From NCBI GenBank assembly GCA_913057725.1, contig CAJXOS010000063.1, positions 1 to 34,813 of the forward strand: DNA of 34,813 nucleotides, written 5' to 3'. Source of the DNA: an uncultured Lewinella sp. GTDB taxonomy: Bacteria > Bacteroidota > Bacteroidia > Chitinophagales > Saprospiraceae. Within the stretch, counting starts at the first letter, position 1; the number at the start of each line of letters is the position of its first letter. Under the pieces are notes generated by a model that was not told the DNA's origin, did no database searches, and worked only from the letters and a program-made list of their open reading frames with translations. Positions 25,230-33,868 of the stretch are shown here, piece by piece. A program made the translations under genes and the position numbers.

Positions 25230-25781
25230 ATGCGGGCAGCATTATTGAAACAATTGGATGCGCTGAATACCGACTTAGAGTCATTATTCAGTGGGCTAGA
25301 GCAGTACAGTCACGAACAACTTAATCAACAACCAGCTCCTGACAGCTGGTGTGCTACACAGGTCCTACAGCATTTACTGCATTCCGAAATGTATTCCAGA
25401 CAGTATTGTGAAAAGAAACTAAGCTTTTCACCCGAGCTGGATAATGCAGGCTTCATGGACAAAATACGTACTGTATTGGTGAGTGGTTACTTCTCCTTGC
25501 CGTTGAAGTTGGAAGCTCCCAAAGCCATCAACACGGATGCTTTGCCACGTGAAAGTACGCTTGCGGAAATCCGAAAAACCTACGGCGAACAGCGTGAGCA
25601 GTTACGGGAATTCCTGAGTACCGTAGATGATCAATACCTTGGCAAAGCGGTTTATAAGCATCCATTTGCCGGGCGCTTATCCATATCTGGAATGCTCCAT
25701 TTCTTTACGGCCCATTTTGCGCATCACCGAAAGCAAATCAGGCGTGCGGTGAATACCACGTCGCCCGTGGCTACTACTTAA
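25230..25781 (+). CDS. DinB-superfamily four-helix protein
   Basis: The 183-aa cytoplasmic protein has the DinB/YfiT-like pattern. An N-terminal helix is followed by QPAPDSWCATQVLQHLLHSEMYSRQY (35-59), the typical W-x(4-6)-hLxHL helix with His48 and His51. A second histidine cluster near the C-terminus, MLHFFTAHFAHHRKQI (155-170), has His162 and His166. Together these give a likely three-His divalent-metal site. Members are thiol transferases or metal-dependent enzymes; no specific reaction can be assigned. It sits 55 nt after the T9SS CotH gene with its own weak promoter. Confidence 0.85.
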   Translation: MRAALLKQLDALNTDLESLFSGLEQYSHEQLNQQPAPDSWCATQVLQHLLHSEMYSRQYCEKKLSFSPELDNAGFMDKIRTVLVSGYFSLPLKLEAPKAINTDALPRESTLAEIRKTYGEQREQLREFLSTVDDQYLGKAVYKHPFAGRLSISGMLHFFTAHFAHHRKQIRRAVNTTSPVATT

Positions 25782-25811
25782 TTACCTATCATCATAAAAG
25801 CCTATCAACAA

Positions 25812-25988
25812 ATGAAAAAGTTCATCTTCACTTTTGCTGTATTCTGCTATTCCGCTTCTGGCCTTTTCGCCCAAACAGCTGCCAATAGCGAAGGACTCTT
25901 CAATCGTTCTACCCTTATTGGAGGCGTTATCGGAGCGATTGTTGGCGGCTTTGCTGGTTACTATTTCAATAAAAGTCGATCAAATTAG
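25812..25988 (+). CDS. 58-aa exported glycine-zipper membrane protein
   Basis: The frame starts MKKFIFTFAVFCYSASGLFAQ (a signal peptide in type) and continues TAANSEGLFNRS. A glycine-rich hydrophobic helix (LIGGVIGAIVGGFAGYYF) and a short basic tail NKSRSN follow. The G-x3-G spacing is typical of glycine-zipper helices that pack in membranes. It is too short to assign a family. It lies 30 nt after the DinB-like gene and could be co-transcribed with it. A longer frame over the same DNA (25834-26028) has no such features. Confidence 0.7.
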   Translation: MKKFIFTFAVFCYSASGLFAQTAANSEGLFNRSTLIGGVIGAIVGGFAGYYFNKSRSN

Positions 25989-26144
25989 TGGGGGTAAATC
26001 ACTGATAAATAGGTTTTTGCAAAAATGAGATAAGATATGTCCGATTAGAGCAACCCGTTTTTTGAGAAAGGGAAGAGGTTTGTGACCAACCCCGGATAAG
26101 CCCGTGCTTACCGCGAGTTTTAATCATTCTAATTCCCGTTACTT

Positions 26145-28592
26145 ATGAAACGTTTATTGCTTTTTTCATTCCTGTGTATAGTGCTGGCAGCAACGGCTTT
26201 TGCGCAATCTCCACAGAAATTCAAGTTCCAAGCGGTAGCTCGAGATGCAAGTGGTCTACCTTATATCAGTGCTAACTTAGCGGTACGCATAAGCCTCGTT
26301 CGAGGAAGCGCAGCTGGCATGATCGATTATGCCGAGCGTCATTCTATCACCACATCACCATTGGGTGTTTTCGATTTAGAAATTGGTGGTGGTTCTGTCC
26401 TTTCTGGCGATATGAATACGCTGGACTGGGGGCTCCATTCCTATTACCTTAAGATTGATATTGATCCCAATGGTGGTTCTAGCTATACGAATCTTGGTAC
26501 CAGTCAACTCTTGTCTGTTCCTTACGCCATTTACTCTAAAGAATCTGGCAGTGCAGGCGATCCCACCGACGAACTACAAGACCTTCAATATGATCCCGAA
26601 ACGCAAACCCTTTCGTTGACCAACGGTAACTCCGTCACCTTAAATGTAGGATCGGGAGGCACCGATAATCAGACCCTAACGTATGATCCGATGACGGGTA
26701 TGTTGAGTATCACCAACGGAAATACGATTAACATTCCAGCGGGTCCACAAGGTGAGCAAGGTCCTGCCGGTCCGGTAGGCCCAGCTGGTCCACAGGGTCC
26801 GCAAGGTCCACAGGGGCCTGCGGGCCAAGATGGTACTGGTGTACAGATTGTAGGTACAGTAGCTACAGTTAATAACCTACCAGCCTCTGGGAGCCCTGGT
26901 GACTTGTACATCGTGCAGGCTGATGGTAATGGTTATGTATGGGATGGCATGGCATGGACCAATGTAGGTCAGATCCAGGGCCCACAAGGTCCACAAGGCG
27001 CGCCTGGTCCACAAGGTCCAGTAGGAGCAACAGGTCCGCAGGGGCCAATTGGCCCAGCGGGTCCTCAAGGCCCACAAGGAGCACAAGGCGAGCAAGGTTT
27101 GACTGGGCCAGCCGGTCCACAAGGTCCCCAAGGTGATCCTGGTGCCCAAGGTCCAGCCGGTGCGCAGGGACCACAAGGAGAACAGGGTTTGACGGGGGCT
27201 ACTGGCCCACAGGGTCCACAAGGTTCACAGGGGGAGCAAGGGCTCACAGGAGCCACTGGTGCACAAGGACCACAGGGTATGACTGGTCCAGCAGGTCCAC
27301 AAGGCCCGCAGGGTGAACAGGGTCCAGCTGGTTTTACGGGCCCACAAGGTCTACAGGGGCTTCCTGGTCCACAAGGATTTCAAGGTCCACAGGGTGAAAC
27401 TGGTCCAGCCGGTCCTCAAGGCCCACAAGGTGATCAAGGCCCAGCGGGTCCTCCAGGAGTATACTCTGCAGGTACAGGTATCAATATCTTTGCTGGTACC
27501 ATCTCGGCAGCTGATCCTAGCTCTAGCAATGAGCTGCAAAACCTAAGCCTGAGTGGTAGCACACTACAAATTAGCAACGGAAATAGCGTTAATCTATCCG
27601 GCCTTGGTGGCGGTAGTTCATTGTGGTCAGAGAGTGGTTCGGATGTTTACTACAACTCTGGTGATGTAGGAATTGGCGTAAGCAGTCCAGGAAATAAACT
27701 CCACGTAGGAGGAGACTTGCGAATTGATGATGGTACACCTTCCGTTCAACTATATAATGGCGTCAACTGGATGGGGTATATGTTCCACGATGGAACGGAT
27801 CTTACGCTAGGCAATATCTATAATCAGCAGATCAACTTCCAGACCAATTCAGTCAACATCGCAGAACTGAGCAACGCTGGTCTTGACTTGCGCCGGGGCA
27901 ATGGCCTACTATCCATCGGTCACTTCGGTCCTTCTGGAAACAACCCAATTATTGAAGCTACGAACAACGGTAGTCCAGAGTTATTGGGTATTGTATCTGA
28001 TGGGGTGGCTATTAGTGAGTCAGCAGGTGTTACTGCGTCGCCATACATGATGCGGATAGTGCAGAAGCCTAGTTATGGTTTGAATCTCTATAACTCCAGC
28101 TCTGAAGCAGATTGGGAGCTATACGTCAACAACCCAGGCAATCTGACGCTCTATGCAGATAACAGTTTCCGAGGTTCTTTCGATGGTGTTTCAGGTGTCT
28201 ATACCTCAGCTTCTGATCGTCGCTTGAAGCAAAATATCCGTCCGCTAGAGACGACACTAGGTTTAATTCTACAACTCGAACCAAAACGTTACGAGTATCG
28301 AGATAATAATCCCAAAAATGAGACCACCATTGGTTTTGTAGCGCAGGATGTACAGACTCTTTTCCCAGAGCTGGTTCACGTGATGGGAGGGGAGCGTGAT
28401 CAAGGGTTACTCTCAGTCAATTACAGTGGATTCGGCGTATTAGCTATTCAAGCTATTAAGGCGCAGCAAGAGACCATTGAACACTTGGAGGAAGAATTGT
28501 CAACGGCTCAAGATGTCCAGGCTGAGCAAGCAGAACAGATCAAGGCCCTGGAGGCTAGATTACAACGTATCGAAGCCTATCTCGAACAGTAG
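26145..28592 (+). CDS. Collagen-like surface fibre protein with C-terminal S74 intramolecular chaperone
   Basis: The 815-aa exported protein has a signal peptide ending AFAQ (about residue 20). An N-terminal beta domain ([23 protein letters not shown]) is typical of Bacteroidota fibre-like proteins. Two collagen-like Gly-X-Y segments follow: residues 200-229 (10 triplets) and 279-438 (53 triplets without interruption, rich in GPQ, GPA, GEQ). They are separated by a roughly 50-residue insert ([20 protein letters not shown]). After a beta region comes a Peptidase_S74/endosialidase chaperone domain with the predicted self-cleavage Ser690-Asp691 in [10 protein letters not shown] coiled coil (about 780-815) closes the protein. 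By analogy with phage tail spikes, the domain would drive trimerisation and then be cut off. No T9SS domain is present. The gene is not phage-linked here. Confidence 0.9.
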   Translation: MKRLLLFSFLCIVLAATAFAQSPQKFKFQAVARDASGLPYISANLAVRISLVRGSAAGMIDYAERHSITTSPLGVFDLEIGGGSVLSGDMNTLDWGLHSYYLKIDIDPNGGSSYTNLGTSQLLSVPYAIYSKESGSAGDPTDELQDLQYDPETQTLSLTNGNSVTLNVGSGGTDNQTLTYDPMTGMLSITNGNTINIPAGPQGEQGPAGPVGPAGPQGPQGPQGPAGQDGTGVQIVGTVATVNNLPASGSPGDLYIVQADGNGYVWDGMAWTNVGQIQGPQGPQGAPGPQGPVGATGPQGPIGPAGPQGPQGAQGEQGLTGPAGPQGPQGDPGAQGPAGAQGPQGEQGLTGATGPQGPQGSQGEQGLTGATGAQGPQGMTGPAGPQGPQGEQGPAGFTGPQGLQGLPGPQGFQGPQGETGPAGPQGPQGDQGPAGPPGVYSAGTGINIFAGTISAADPSSSNELQNLSLSGSTLQISNGNSVNLSGLGGGSSLWSESGSDVYYNSGDVGIGVSSPGNKLHVGGDLRIDDGTPSVQLYNGVNWMGYMFHDGTDLTLGNIYNQQINFQTNSVNIAELSNAGLDLRRGNGLLSIGHFGPSGNNPIIEATNNGSPELLGIVSDGVAISESAGVTASPYMMRIVQKPSYGLNLYNSSSEADWELYVNNPGNLTLYADNSFRGSFDGVSGVYTSASDRRLKQNIRPLETTLGLILQLEPKRYEYRDNNPKNETTIGFVAQDVQTLFPELVHVMGGERDQGLLSVNYSGFGVLAIQAIKAQQETIEHLEEELSTAQDVQAEQAEQIKALEARLQRIEAYLEQ

Positions 28593-28621
28593 CGAATGCA
28601 CCTATCATCCTGACGCAGTCT

Positions 28622-28645
28622 AGGGTTGCCACATGGGCAATCCCT
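28622..28645 (+). other. Hairpin between the fibre gene and its T9SS neighbour
   Basis: AGGGTTGCC, loop ACATG, GGCAATCCCT form a stem with one bulged base, 30 nt after the fibre gene stop and 28 nt before the next ATG. There is no T-tract, so it is more likely a processing or partial-termination element than a full terminator. Confidence 0.45.
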
Positions 28646-28673
28646 AAGGCTGCCGACCCAAAATTTTAGACAT

Positions 28674-29171
28674 ATGAATAACTGGATAAATGGCTTGAAG
28701 GTGCTTGTGCTGTTGTGCTTTGCAGGAACAGGTGCCGTTCATGCACAGGATATCGAACGCAATGTTGTTGGCAATGCAGGAGGGTATTATGATAACGTAC
28801 TCTTCGGAAACATGCATTGGACAGTCGGTGAGGTCGCTGTAAGTCGGTTTCAATCATCTCTACAACTGGACGAAGGCTTTCATCAGCTTTATTATGACCT
28901 GTTAGTCGAAGTAGAAGAATTACCCGTTGCCTGGGACGTGAACGTATACCCTAATCCAACGGTAAACTGGGTTAAGCTAGACTTCCCCCCGGATCAAGTC
29001 GTCGATGCGCTGCTTTATACCGCAGAAGGGCAGCTATTATACCAGACGACCCACTTACAGTCTGGTAGTAGTTTGGACATGAGCACCTACCCAGAAGGCA
29101 CTTATCTGCTACGACTAGTTGATGAGTGGCAAAACAGCTACACTGTCCGCATTCTAAAAATGCGGCTATAG
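28674..29171 (+). CDS. Small exported protein with T9SS type A sorting domain
   Basis: The 165-aa product starts at ATG 28674, which puts the signal peptide (cleavage after VHAQ, residue 25) at the N-terminus. The longer open frame from 28626 adds an unlikely leader that crosses the hairpin. Residues 26-60 (ERNVVGNAGGYYDNVLFGN, then MHWTVGEVAVSRF) match a short motif often seen in small T9SS proteins encoded beside fibre-like genes, as here. The C-terminal 87-165 is a T9SS sorting domain (VYPNPTVNWV, GTYLLRL, ending ILKMRL). It probably forms a two-gene unit with the fibre gene and could anchor or cap it at the surface (inference). A strong terminator follows. Confidence 0.85.
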   Translation: MNNWINGLKVLVLLCFAGTGAVHAQDIERNVVGNAGGYYDNVLFGNMHWTVGEVAVSRFQSSLQLDEGFHQLYYDLLVEVEELPVAWDVNVYPNPTVNWVKLDFPPDQVVDALLYTAEGQLLYQTTHLQSGSSLDMSTYPEGTYLLRLVDEWQNSYTVRILKMRL

Positions 29172-29199
29172 TGGTATTAAGATGCAAAACGTTTTAGAA

Positions 29200-29240
29200 G
29201 TTACTGGGTAAGGAATATCCTTGCTCAGTAACCTTTTTTT
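29200..29240 (+). terminator. Strong intrinsic terminator
   Basis: GTTACTG (29200-29206) pairs with CAGTAAC (29226-29232), with an inner AAGGA-ATA-TCCTT helix. The run TTTTTTT (29234-29240) follows one base after the stem. It ends the fibre/T9SS unit 28 nt after the stop. Confidence 0.9.
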
Positions 29241-29246
29241 AGTACG

Positions 29247-31211
29247 TTACTTCAGCACTGAAATTGGCATCCGCTGATCATAATCACCTTGAATGACCGG
29301 GCTTTGTTGGTGCCGAGTATAGGCATTGACTTGCTGATCAATATAGGTGAACAACTCCTGTATACGAACAACACCATCTCGATCTGCATCTGCTTCGCCC
29401 TTCAGGCCACGCAGTAGAAAGTGACTGAACACACCTTGTCGTAATCCGCTTGATTCCAGCGAAGTTTCCTCCGCTTTTGAAGACATGATCAAGGCGGTGC
29501 CTGGACGTGTTTGCGATAAGTTTTCGTAGTATCGACTTAGTACATCGGGAAGCTGCCCACCACGAGCTGCCAGTAGACCTCCGGAATGGCAAGCGTCAGC
29601 CAGACAAAGTTTGTAGCCAGCAGGACTCATATCCAGCATGTGCTTAATCTCCTGGTGCGTCAAGGTGTTGCTGATGCCATCGTAATCGATGGGCAAGAAA
29701 GCTCCGGGTAAACCATGACCAGAGAAATATAGGATAACCAAATCTTCCGGGCCAGCCCGCAGAAATAGACCCTCCATGGCGTGAAGAATATTCTGACGAG
29801 TAGCATCTTCGTCAATGAGAATCTGCATGCGTTCATCCGGGATAGCACCGCCCTGTGGACTTTTCAAAAAAGCAAAAAGACGGTAGGCATCATCATCCGG
29901 GAAGCGCAAGGCAGGCATATGTCGGTAAGAAGATACACCAATAATAAGCGCCCATGTTTTGGGTCCGTTTTCTCTCGGCGCTGCTGCGGTTGATTGTTCC
30001 GTTGTGTGCTTTCTAGTATTGCCTAGGTATTCTCCTGCTGACCAACTACCCTCGAAAATGGCTCCACTTTTTTCGTAGTAAATACCAAAACCGGCAAAGG
30101 CGCCTTCTTGCATTTCACCTTCGTAACGGTCGCCATTTTTATACGTTACAATTCCGTGCCCTTCGGGCTGACCATTGACGAAGGTGCCTTCGTAGCGATC
30201 TCCTTCCTTGAATCTATAGATGCCAAAACCATTCTGGCAGTCTCCCTGTAAACAACCTTTACGATTCTCATTTCTAGCGGGAGCCAGAAATCCTCCCTCT
30301 ACCCATTCGCCTTGTTGCACGCTGCCGTTAGCATAGGATCGGGTACCCTGGCCATGTGGGAGGCCATAGGCAAATTGTCCATCGTACCGATCACCATTTG
30401 GATAGAAGAAAATTCCTTTTCCGTGAGGGCGGCCCAAAAGGAAGCTGCCTTCATACCTGCTGCCATCAGCGTAGGCATATACCCCGCGACCATTCTCACA
30501 GTCGCCATTAATGCACCCAGATTGCGGCACAAAACCACCGTCCGCGGCAGTAACAGGCTGATTGGGGTATAGGAAGATGCCCTCTTGTGTGATAGGTTGT
30601 CCACGTCGCCACTGGCCACTATACTCGCGGCCGTCGGTCCAGCGCTTGGTACCAAAACCATCCGGGTAGCGATGCGCCCACTGGCCCTGATAGCTACTGC
30701 CATCAGCGTAGGTACATACGCCCTGTCCGTGTATTTCTCCGTTTTTGAATTGCCCCACGTAGATAGCTCCGCCGGGGCTTAGGTAGGTTCCGTTACCGTT
30801 TTCACAGTCACCTTCAACACAACCATAACGGGTAGGACCCCTTTCTTGCAGCTGTGCTTTATTGGATTCACTCTCAAGTAATGACCCATTTTGCCAACGG
30901 CCCTTGCGAAAACTACCATCTGGGTACCAGTAAATACCCTGGCCGTGTGGCTTGCCAGCAGCAAACTGTCCGAGGTAGCGCTCGCCGTTCGGATGATAAA
31001 GTGCGCCTTCACCTTCCGGTGCTCCCGCTTGAAAAGCACCAGTATAACGCCGACCGTCAGGATATCGATAGATACCATCTCCGTCGTAACAATCGCCTTC
31101 TACGCATTGGGCGGAAAGTGGAACTGATAGAAACATCAGTCCACAGTAGAATAGTGTTTTTTTCGCAGCCGCGATGAATAATCGCACTGCACATTTTTGG
31201 GATAATCGCAT
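29247..31211 (-). CDS. Exported MORN-repeat protein with C-terminal caspase-like (C14) domain, paralogue B
   Basis: A predicted exported cysteine protease, 654 aa. The signal peptide ends LSAQ (residue 35). Four modules follow, each opening with C-x3-D-C (Cys pairs 36/41, 131/136, 233/238, 320/325) and carrying two or three MORN-type repeats (Y-x-G-x-F/W, then HGQG-x-x-x-Y-x-x-G). From about 417 there is a caspase-like domain: TWALIIGVSSY, His499 in YFSGHG and Cys541 in LADACHSGG, 42 residues apart. Asp539 is the position that favours basic P1 residues in metacaspases. Residues 608-619 (DADRDGVVRIQE) fit a canonical EF-hand calcium loop. It follows its paralogue by 78 nt and is probably co-transcribed. 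The substrate is unknown. Confidence 0.88.
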   Translation of the reverse strand: MRLSQKCAVRLFIAAAKKTLFYCGLMFLSVPLSAQCVEGDCYDGDGIYRYPDGRRYTGAFQAGAPEGEGALYHPNGERYLGQFAAGKPHGQGIYWYPDGSFRKGRWQNGSLLESESNKAQLQERGPTRYGCVEGDCENGNGTYLSPGGAIYVGQFKNGEIHGQGVCTYADGSSYQGQWAHRYPDGFGTKRWTDGREYSGQWRRGQPITQEGIFLYPNQPVTAADGGFVPQSGCINGDCENGRGVYAYADGSRYEGSFLLGRPHGKGIFFYPNGDRYDGQFAYGLPHGQGTRSYANGSVQQGEWVEGGFLAPARNENRKGCLQGDCQNGFGIYRFKEGDRYEGTFVNGQPEGHGIVTYKNGDRYEGEMQEGAFAGFGIYYEKSGAIFEGSWSAGEYLGNTRKHTTEQSTAAAPRENGPKTWALIIGVSSYRHMPALRFPDDDAYRLFAFLKSPQGGAIPDERMQILIDEDATRQNILHAMEGLFLRAGPEDLVILYFSGHGLPGAFLPIDYDGISNTLTHQEIKHMLDMSPAGYKLCLADACHSGGLLAARGGQLPDVLSRYYENLSQTRPGTALIMSSKAEETSLESSGLRQGVFSHFLLRGLKGEADADRDGVVRIQELFTYIDQQVNAYTRHQQSPVIQGDYDQRMPISVLK

Positions 31212-31289
31212 GGGTCGCAGTAGTTGCTGCCGTTCGAACCGCAGTTACGCCCCTTCCTTTTGAAGTCGGTAATATAAAGAAGGTATGCG

Positions 31290-32927
31290 CTATCGGATTA
31301 CCGATACGGGCATGTTGTCATCAAAGGTGCCAGTAAGGGTCGGTGTCTGCACGTTGCCGGTATATTGGCGAACACGCTTGTGTACAAAGTTAAACAACTC
31401 ACGGATGGTAACGATCTTGTCAGAATTGGTGTTGGCCTCACCCTTCAGACCTCGGATCAAGAAGTGGCTAAAAATACCAGAACGAAGTCCACGATCCTCC
31501 AGTGAATATTCTTCTCCTTTGGAAGATAGGAGTAGTGCTGTCCCACCAGTAGATTCGTTTAGGGCTTGGTAGTATTCTTGCAAGGCTACGTGTACCGGTG
31601 CGCGGGTTGCCAAGAGGCTACCAGCGTGGCAGGCATCCGCCAACACCAACTTATGCTTGGCACGACTTTGGCGAAGTAGATCGCGAATTTCTTCGTGCTC
31701 TAGTCGGTTGGAAAAACCATCATAGTCAACCGGTAGGAATGCTCCCTGTAAGCCGTGACCAGAAAAATAGAACAAGATCATGTCATTATCGTCAGCACGC
31801 AGGAATACAGATCTCATGGCGTTGAGAACTCCCTGGTGCGTAGCATCTTCATCAATAAGTAATTGTACCTGATGATCAGGTAGTGCACCTCCTTCGGGGC
31901 TTTTCAGAAAAGCATACAGTTGGTAGGCATCATCATCGGTATAGCGTAGAACAGGCATGTGCGTATAGCGGGCTGCACCTACTACCACGGCCCAAATCTT
32001 GACCTCCGGACTGCGCTCAACCCGTACTACACTGGCTGCCTCTTGCTGAGAGGTGAAGAGTTCACGCGTAGGCGTGCCATATTCCCAGATCGCTCCAACA
32101 ACCTTTCCATTGGCGTAGTACATTACACCTTTTCCATGTGGGGCATGTCGCTTCCAACCACCCTCATAGCGGTCGCCAGAGAAATAGTAGACAGAGCCTA
32201 CGCCTTCTGGTACGCCATGATTGAAGTCGCCGTAGTATTGCGAGCCATCTTGATAGCGAAATTTACCCTTGCCTGTATCACACAATTGTGTATTGCAATT
32301 TCTCAGACTAGTGGTATCTCCAGAATAAGCCAGGCGTCCCCAGTCCGCTAGGTACTGGTTGTTTTCCCACTGACCACTGATCTGTTCGCCATTACTATAA
32401 TATAAGGTGCCGAGGCCTTGTCGCTTGTTGTCTTGCCATTCCCCTTCATAACGACTGCCGTCCGCATAGAACATGGTGCCCTTGCCATTGAAGAGACCTT
32501 CTGTTAGCTGGCCTTCGTAGCGATCGCTGCTTTGAAAGGAGAATATGCCATCCCCGCTAGGTTGCCCATTACGCCATTGCCCTTCGTAGGAATTTCCGTT
32601 GGCGTAGGTCATTAAGCCCTGGCCATGGTATTTGCTTGCTTTGAACATACCGAAGTACACATCACCATTAGCGAGTGTCATACGGCCTTTACCTTCGCGT
32701 TCTTGCTCTACCCAGTTGCCCACGTATTTAGAGCCATCAGTGAAGTAAATGATGCCTTTGCCGTGCATTTTTCCATCGGCAAAGTCACCGATATAGCGGG
32801 TGCCACCTGGGAAATTATAGGTGCCGTAGCCATTTAGGCAGTTGCCCTTAACACAGCCAACTTGACCATATGCTATAGTGAAAAAACACAGAAAAGAAAG
32901 GGAAAGCAGGATGCGAGGATTGTTCAT
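31290..32927 (-). CDS. Exported MORN-repeat protein with C-terminal caspase-like (C14) domain, paralogue A
   Basis: Tandem paralogue of the next gene downstream, 545 aa, first in the pair. The signal peptide ends IAYGQ (residue 22), followed at once by a C-x4-C opening (Cys25/30, GCVKGNC). About six MORN-type repeats follow in one unbroken run (residues about 45-185). A second, diverged Cys opening (211/216, NCNTQLC) precedes two or three more repeats. The caspase-like domain starts at about 309 (IWAVVVGAARYTHMP) with His391 (YFSGHG) and Cys433 (LADACHAGS), the same 42-residue spacing as in its paralogue. The EF-hand-like loop is degraded (NTNSDKIVTIRE, 499-510: Asn for Asp, Lys for Gly), so calcium binding may be lost or weak. 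A clear promoter was not found. Confidence 0.88.
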   Translation of the reverse strand: MNNPRILLSLSFLCFFTIAYGQVGCVKGNCLNGYGTYNFPGGTRYIGDFADGKMHGKGIIYFTDGSKYVGNWVEQEREGKGRMTLANGDVYFGMFKASKYHGQGLMTYANGNSYEGQWRNGQPSGDGIFSFQSSDRYEGQLTEGLFNGKGTMFYADGSRYEGEWQDNKRQGLGTLYYSNGEQISGQWENNQYLADWGRLAYSGDTTSLRNCNTQLCDTGKGKFRYQDGSQYYGDFNHGVPEGVGSVYYFSGDRYEGGWKRHAPHGKGVMYYANGKVVGAIWEYGTPTRELFTSQQEAASVVRVERSPEVKIWAVVVGAARYTHMPVLRYTDDDAYQLYAFLKSPEGGALPDHQVQLLIDEDATHQGVLNAMRSVFLRADDNDMILFYFSGHGLQGAFLPVDYDGFSNRLEHEEIRDLLRQSRAKHKLVLADACHAGSLLATRAPVHVALQEYYQALNESTGGTALLLSSKGEEYSLEDRGLRSGIFSHFLIRGLKGEANTNSDKIVTIRELFNFVHKRVRQYTGNVQTPTLTGTFDDNMPVSVIR

Positions 32928-33112
32928 GATATTACAGTTTTTAGGGGGTGGGCGGCGCTGGTTTCTAAAACCGGATAGGAAACGGACTTATTGCTTATTT
33001 CAGACCCATTTTAAGAAATTTTAAGACTCCTTGTCGGCGACTTACAGGAAACGGTAGGAATCTGTTGAGAAACGGTGTGATATAACTCACCGAAAAATCC
33101 CCAAGAAGCTAT

Positions 33113-33120
33113 TATTTTTG
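33113..33120 (+). promoter_or_regulatory. -7 box for the DUF4920 lipoprotein gene
   Basis: TATTTTTG followed by CTCG is a full match to TAnnTTTG, 23 nt before ATG 33136. A small hairpin (CGGTG/CACCG, 33074-33092) lies just upstream. Confidence 0.6.
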
Positions 33121-33135
33121 CTCGCAAAAAAAGAG

Positions 33136-33660
33136 ATGAAAACAAAATTGAATTGGCTCGGTTTGGTAGCAATTTTATTTTTCACCGCTGCTTGTGGATC
33201 TACAGAAGAGACTACTGCGGAGGACACAACTGCTACTACTGAGGAAACAATGGAAGAGCAAGGCCCTGAAACCTTCGGTGCTGCCTTTGAAGCAGCTGAT
33301 ATTGTTGCTTACGAAGAATTGGCTGGGCAAATGGCAGAATCCGCTGATAGCTTGGCGATTACTGTACAAGGTGAAGTATCGGCAGTATGCCAGAAGAAAG
33401 GTTGTTGGATGAACATCACTCAGGCCAATGGCGAGGAAATGATGGTTCGCTTCAAAGATTATGGCTTCTTCATGCCGCTAGATATTGCCGGTCGTGAAGT
33501 GATCATGAACGGTAAGGCGTTCTACCAAACTACCACTGTAGATGAACTTCGTCACTATGCTGAGGACGCAGGTAAGTCGCAGGAAGAGATTGATGCAATC
33601 ACAGAGCCGAAGCGCGAATTGGCGTTTTTGGCTGATGGCGTAATCCTACTAGAGGAGTAA
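33136..33660 (+). CDS. DUF4920 family lipoprotein
   Basis: The 174-aa product has a lipoprotein signal with lipobox FTAAC (Cys20), then a low-complexity Thr/Glu linker (to about 46). The DUF4920 domain follows (FGAAFEAADIVAYEEL to the end). It contains VSAVCQKKGCWMNI with Cys85 and Cys90 just before Trp91, a Cys-x4-Cys pair that could bind metal or form a disulfide. The remaining strands read MMVRFKDYGFFMP and REVIMNGKAFYQ, and the tail is FLADGVILLEE. The domain is widespread in Bacteroidota but of unknown function. The ATG at 33136 is chosen; the open frame from TTG 33118 would begin in the promoter. Confidence 0.9.
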   Translation: MKTKLNWLGLVAILFFTAACGSTEETTAEDTTATTEETMEEQGPETFGAAFEAADIVAYEELAGQMAESADSLAITVQGEVSAVCQKKGCWMNITQANGEEMMVRFKDYGFFMPLDIAGREVIMNGKAFYQTTTVDELRHYAEDAGKSQEEIDAITEPKRELAFLADGVILLEE

Positions 33661-33728
33661 TATCCGTAGTGTCCGTGGAACTAATAGCCACGGGAAATTC
33701 GTTACATTTACGCAACAAGGCGGTGCCG

Positions 33729-33796
33729 GGAGCCGTTATACCGACATTGAGAGAGAATCGTATTTTACATTCTGTCTCAATCTTGGTAACGGCTCC
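33729..33796 (+). other. Long imperfect hairpin in the HD-gene leader
   Basis: GGAGCCGTTA (33729-33738) pairs with TAACGGCTCC (33787-33796). The helix continues past a 2-nt bulge with a 4-bp step, then ATTGAGA (33746-33752) with TCTCAAT (33775-33781) and AGAAT with ATTCT. Most of 68 nt is paired around a 10-nt apical loop. A -7-like TACATTTA at 33703-33710 and a weaker CATCTTTA at 33836-33843 flank it, so it would lie in the mRNA leader or between two promoters. A 6-bp hairpin (CCGTGG/CCACGG, 33673-33693) after the DUF4920 gene may end that transcript. Confidence 0.55.
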
Positions 33797-33868
33797 TTGC
33801 AGTATCCGGGGTACTGTTCCAAGCACAACGCAAGTCATCTTTAACGAATACTCGGCTCACTACACAGT

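Noticed and set aside
26669..27256. Several antisense and alternative-frame open frames across the collagen region
   Set aside because: They are produced by the repetitive GPQ-type codons. The plus-strand frame encodes the Gly-X-Y repeats.
26742..27458. Short tandem DNA repeats that could be read as a CRISPR array
   Set aside because: The repeats are imperfect 9-nt collagen codons in frame, without constant spacers or leader, and no cas genes are near.
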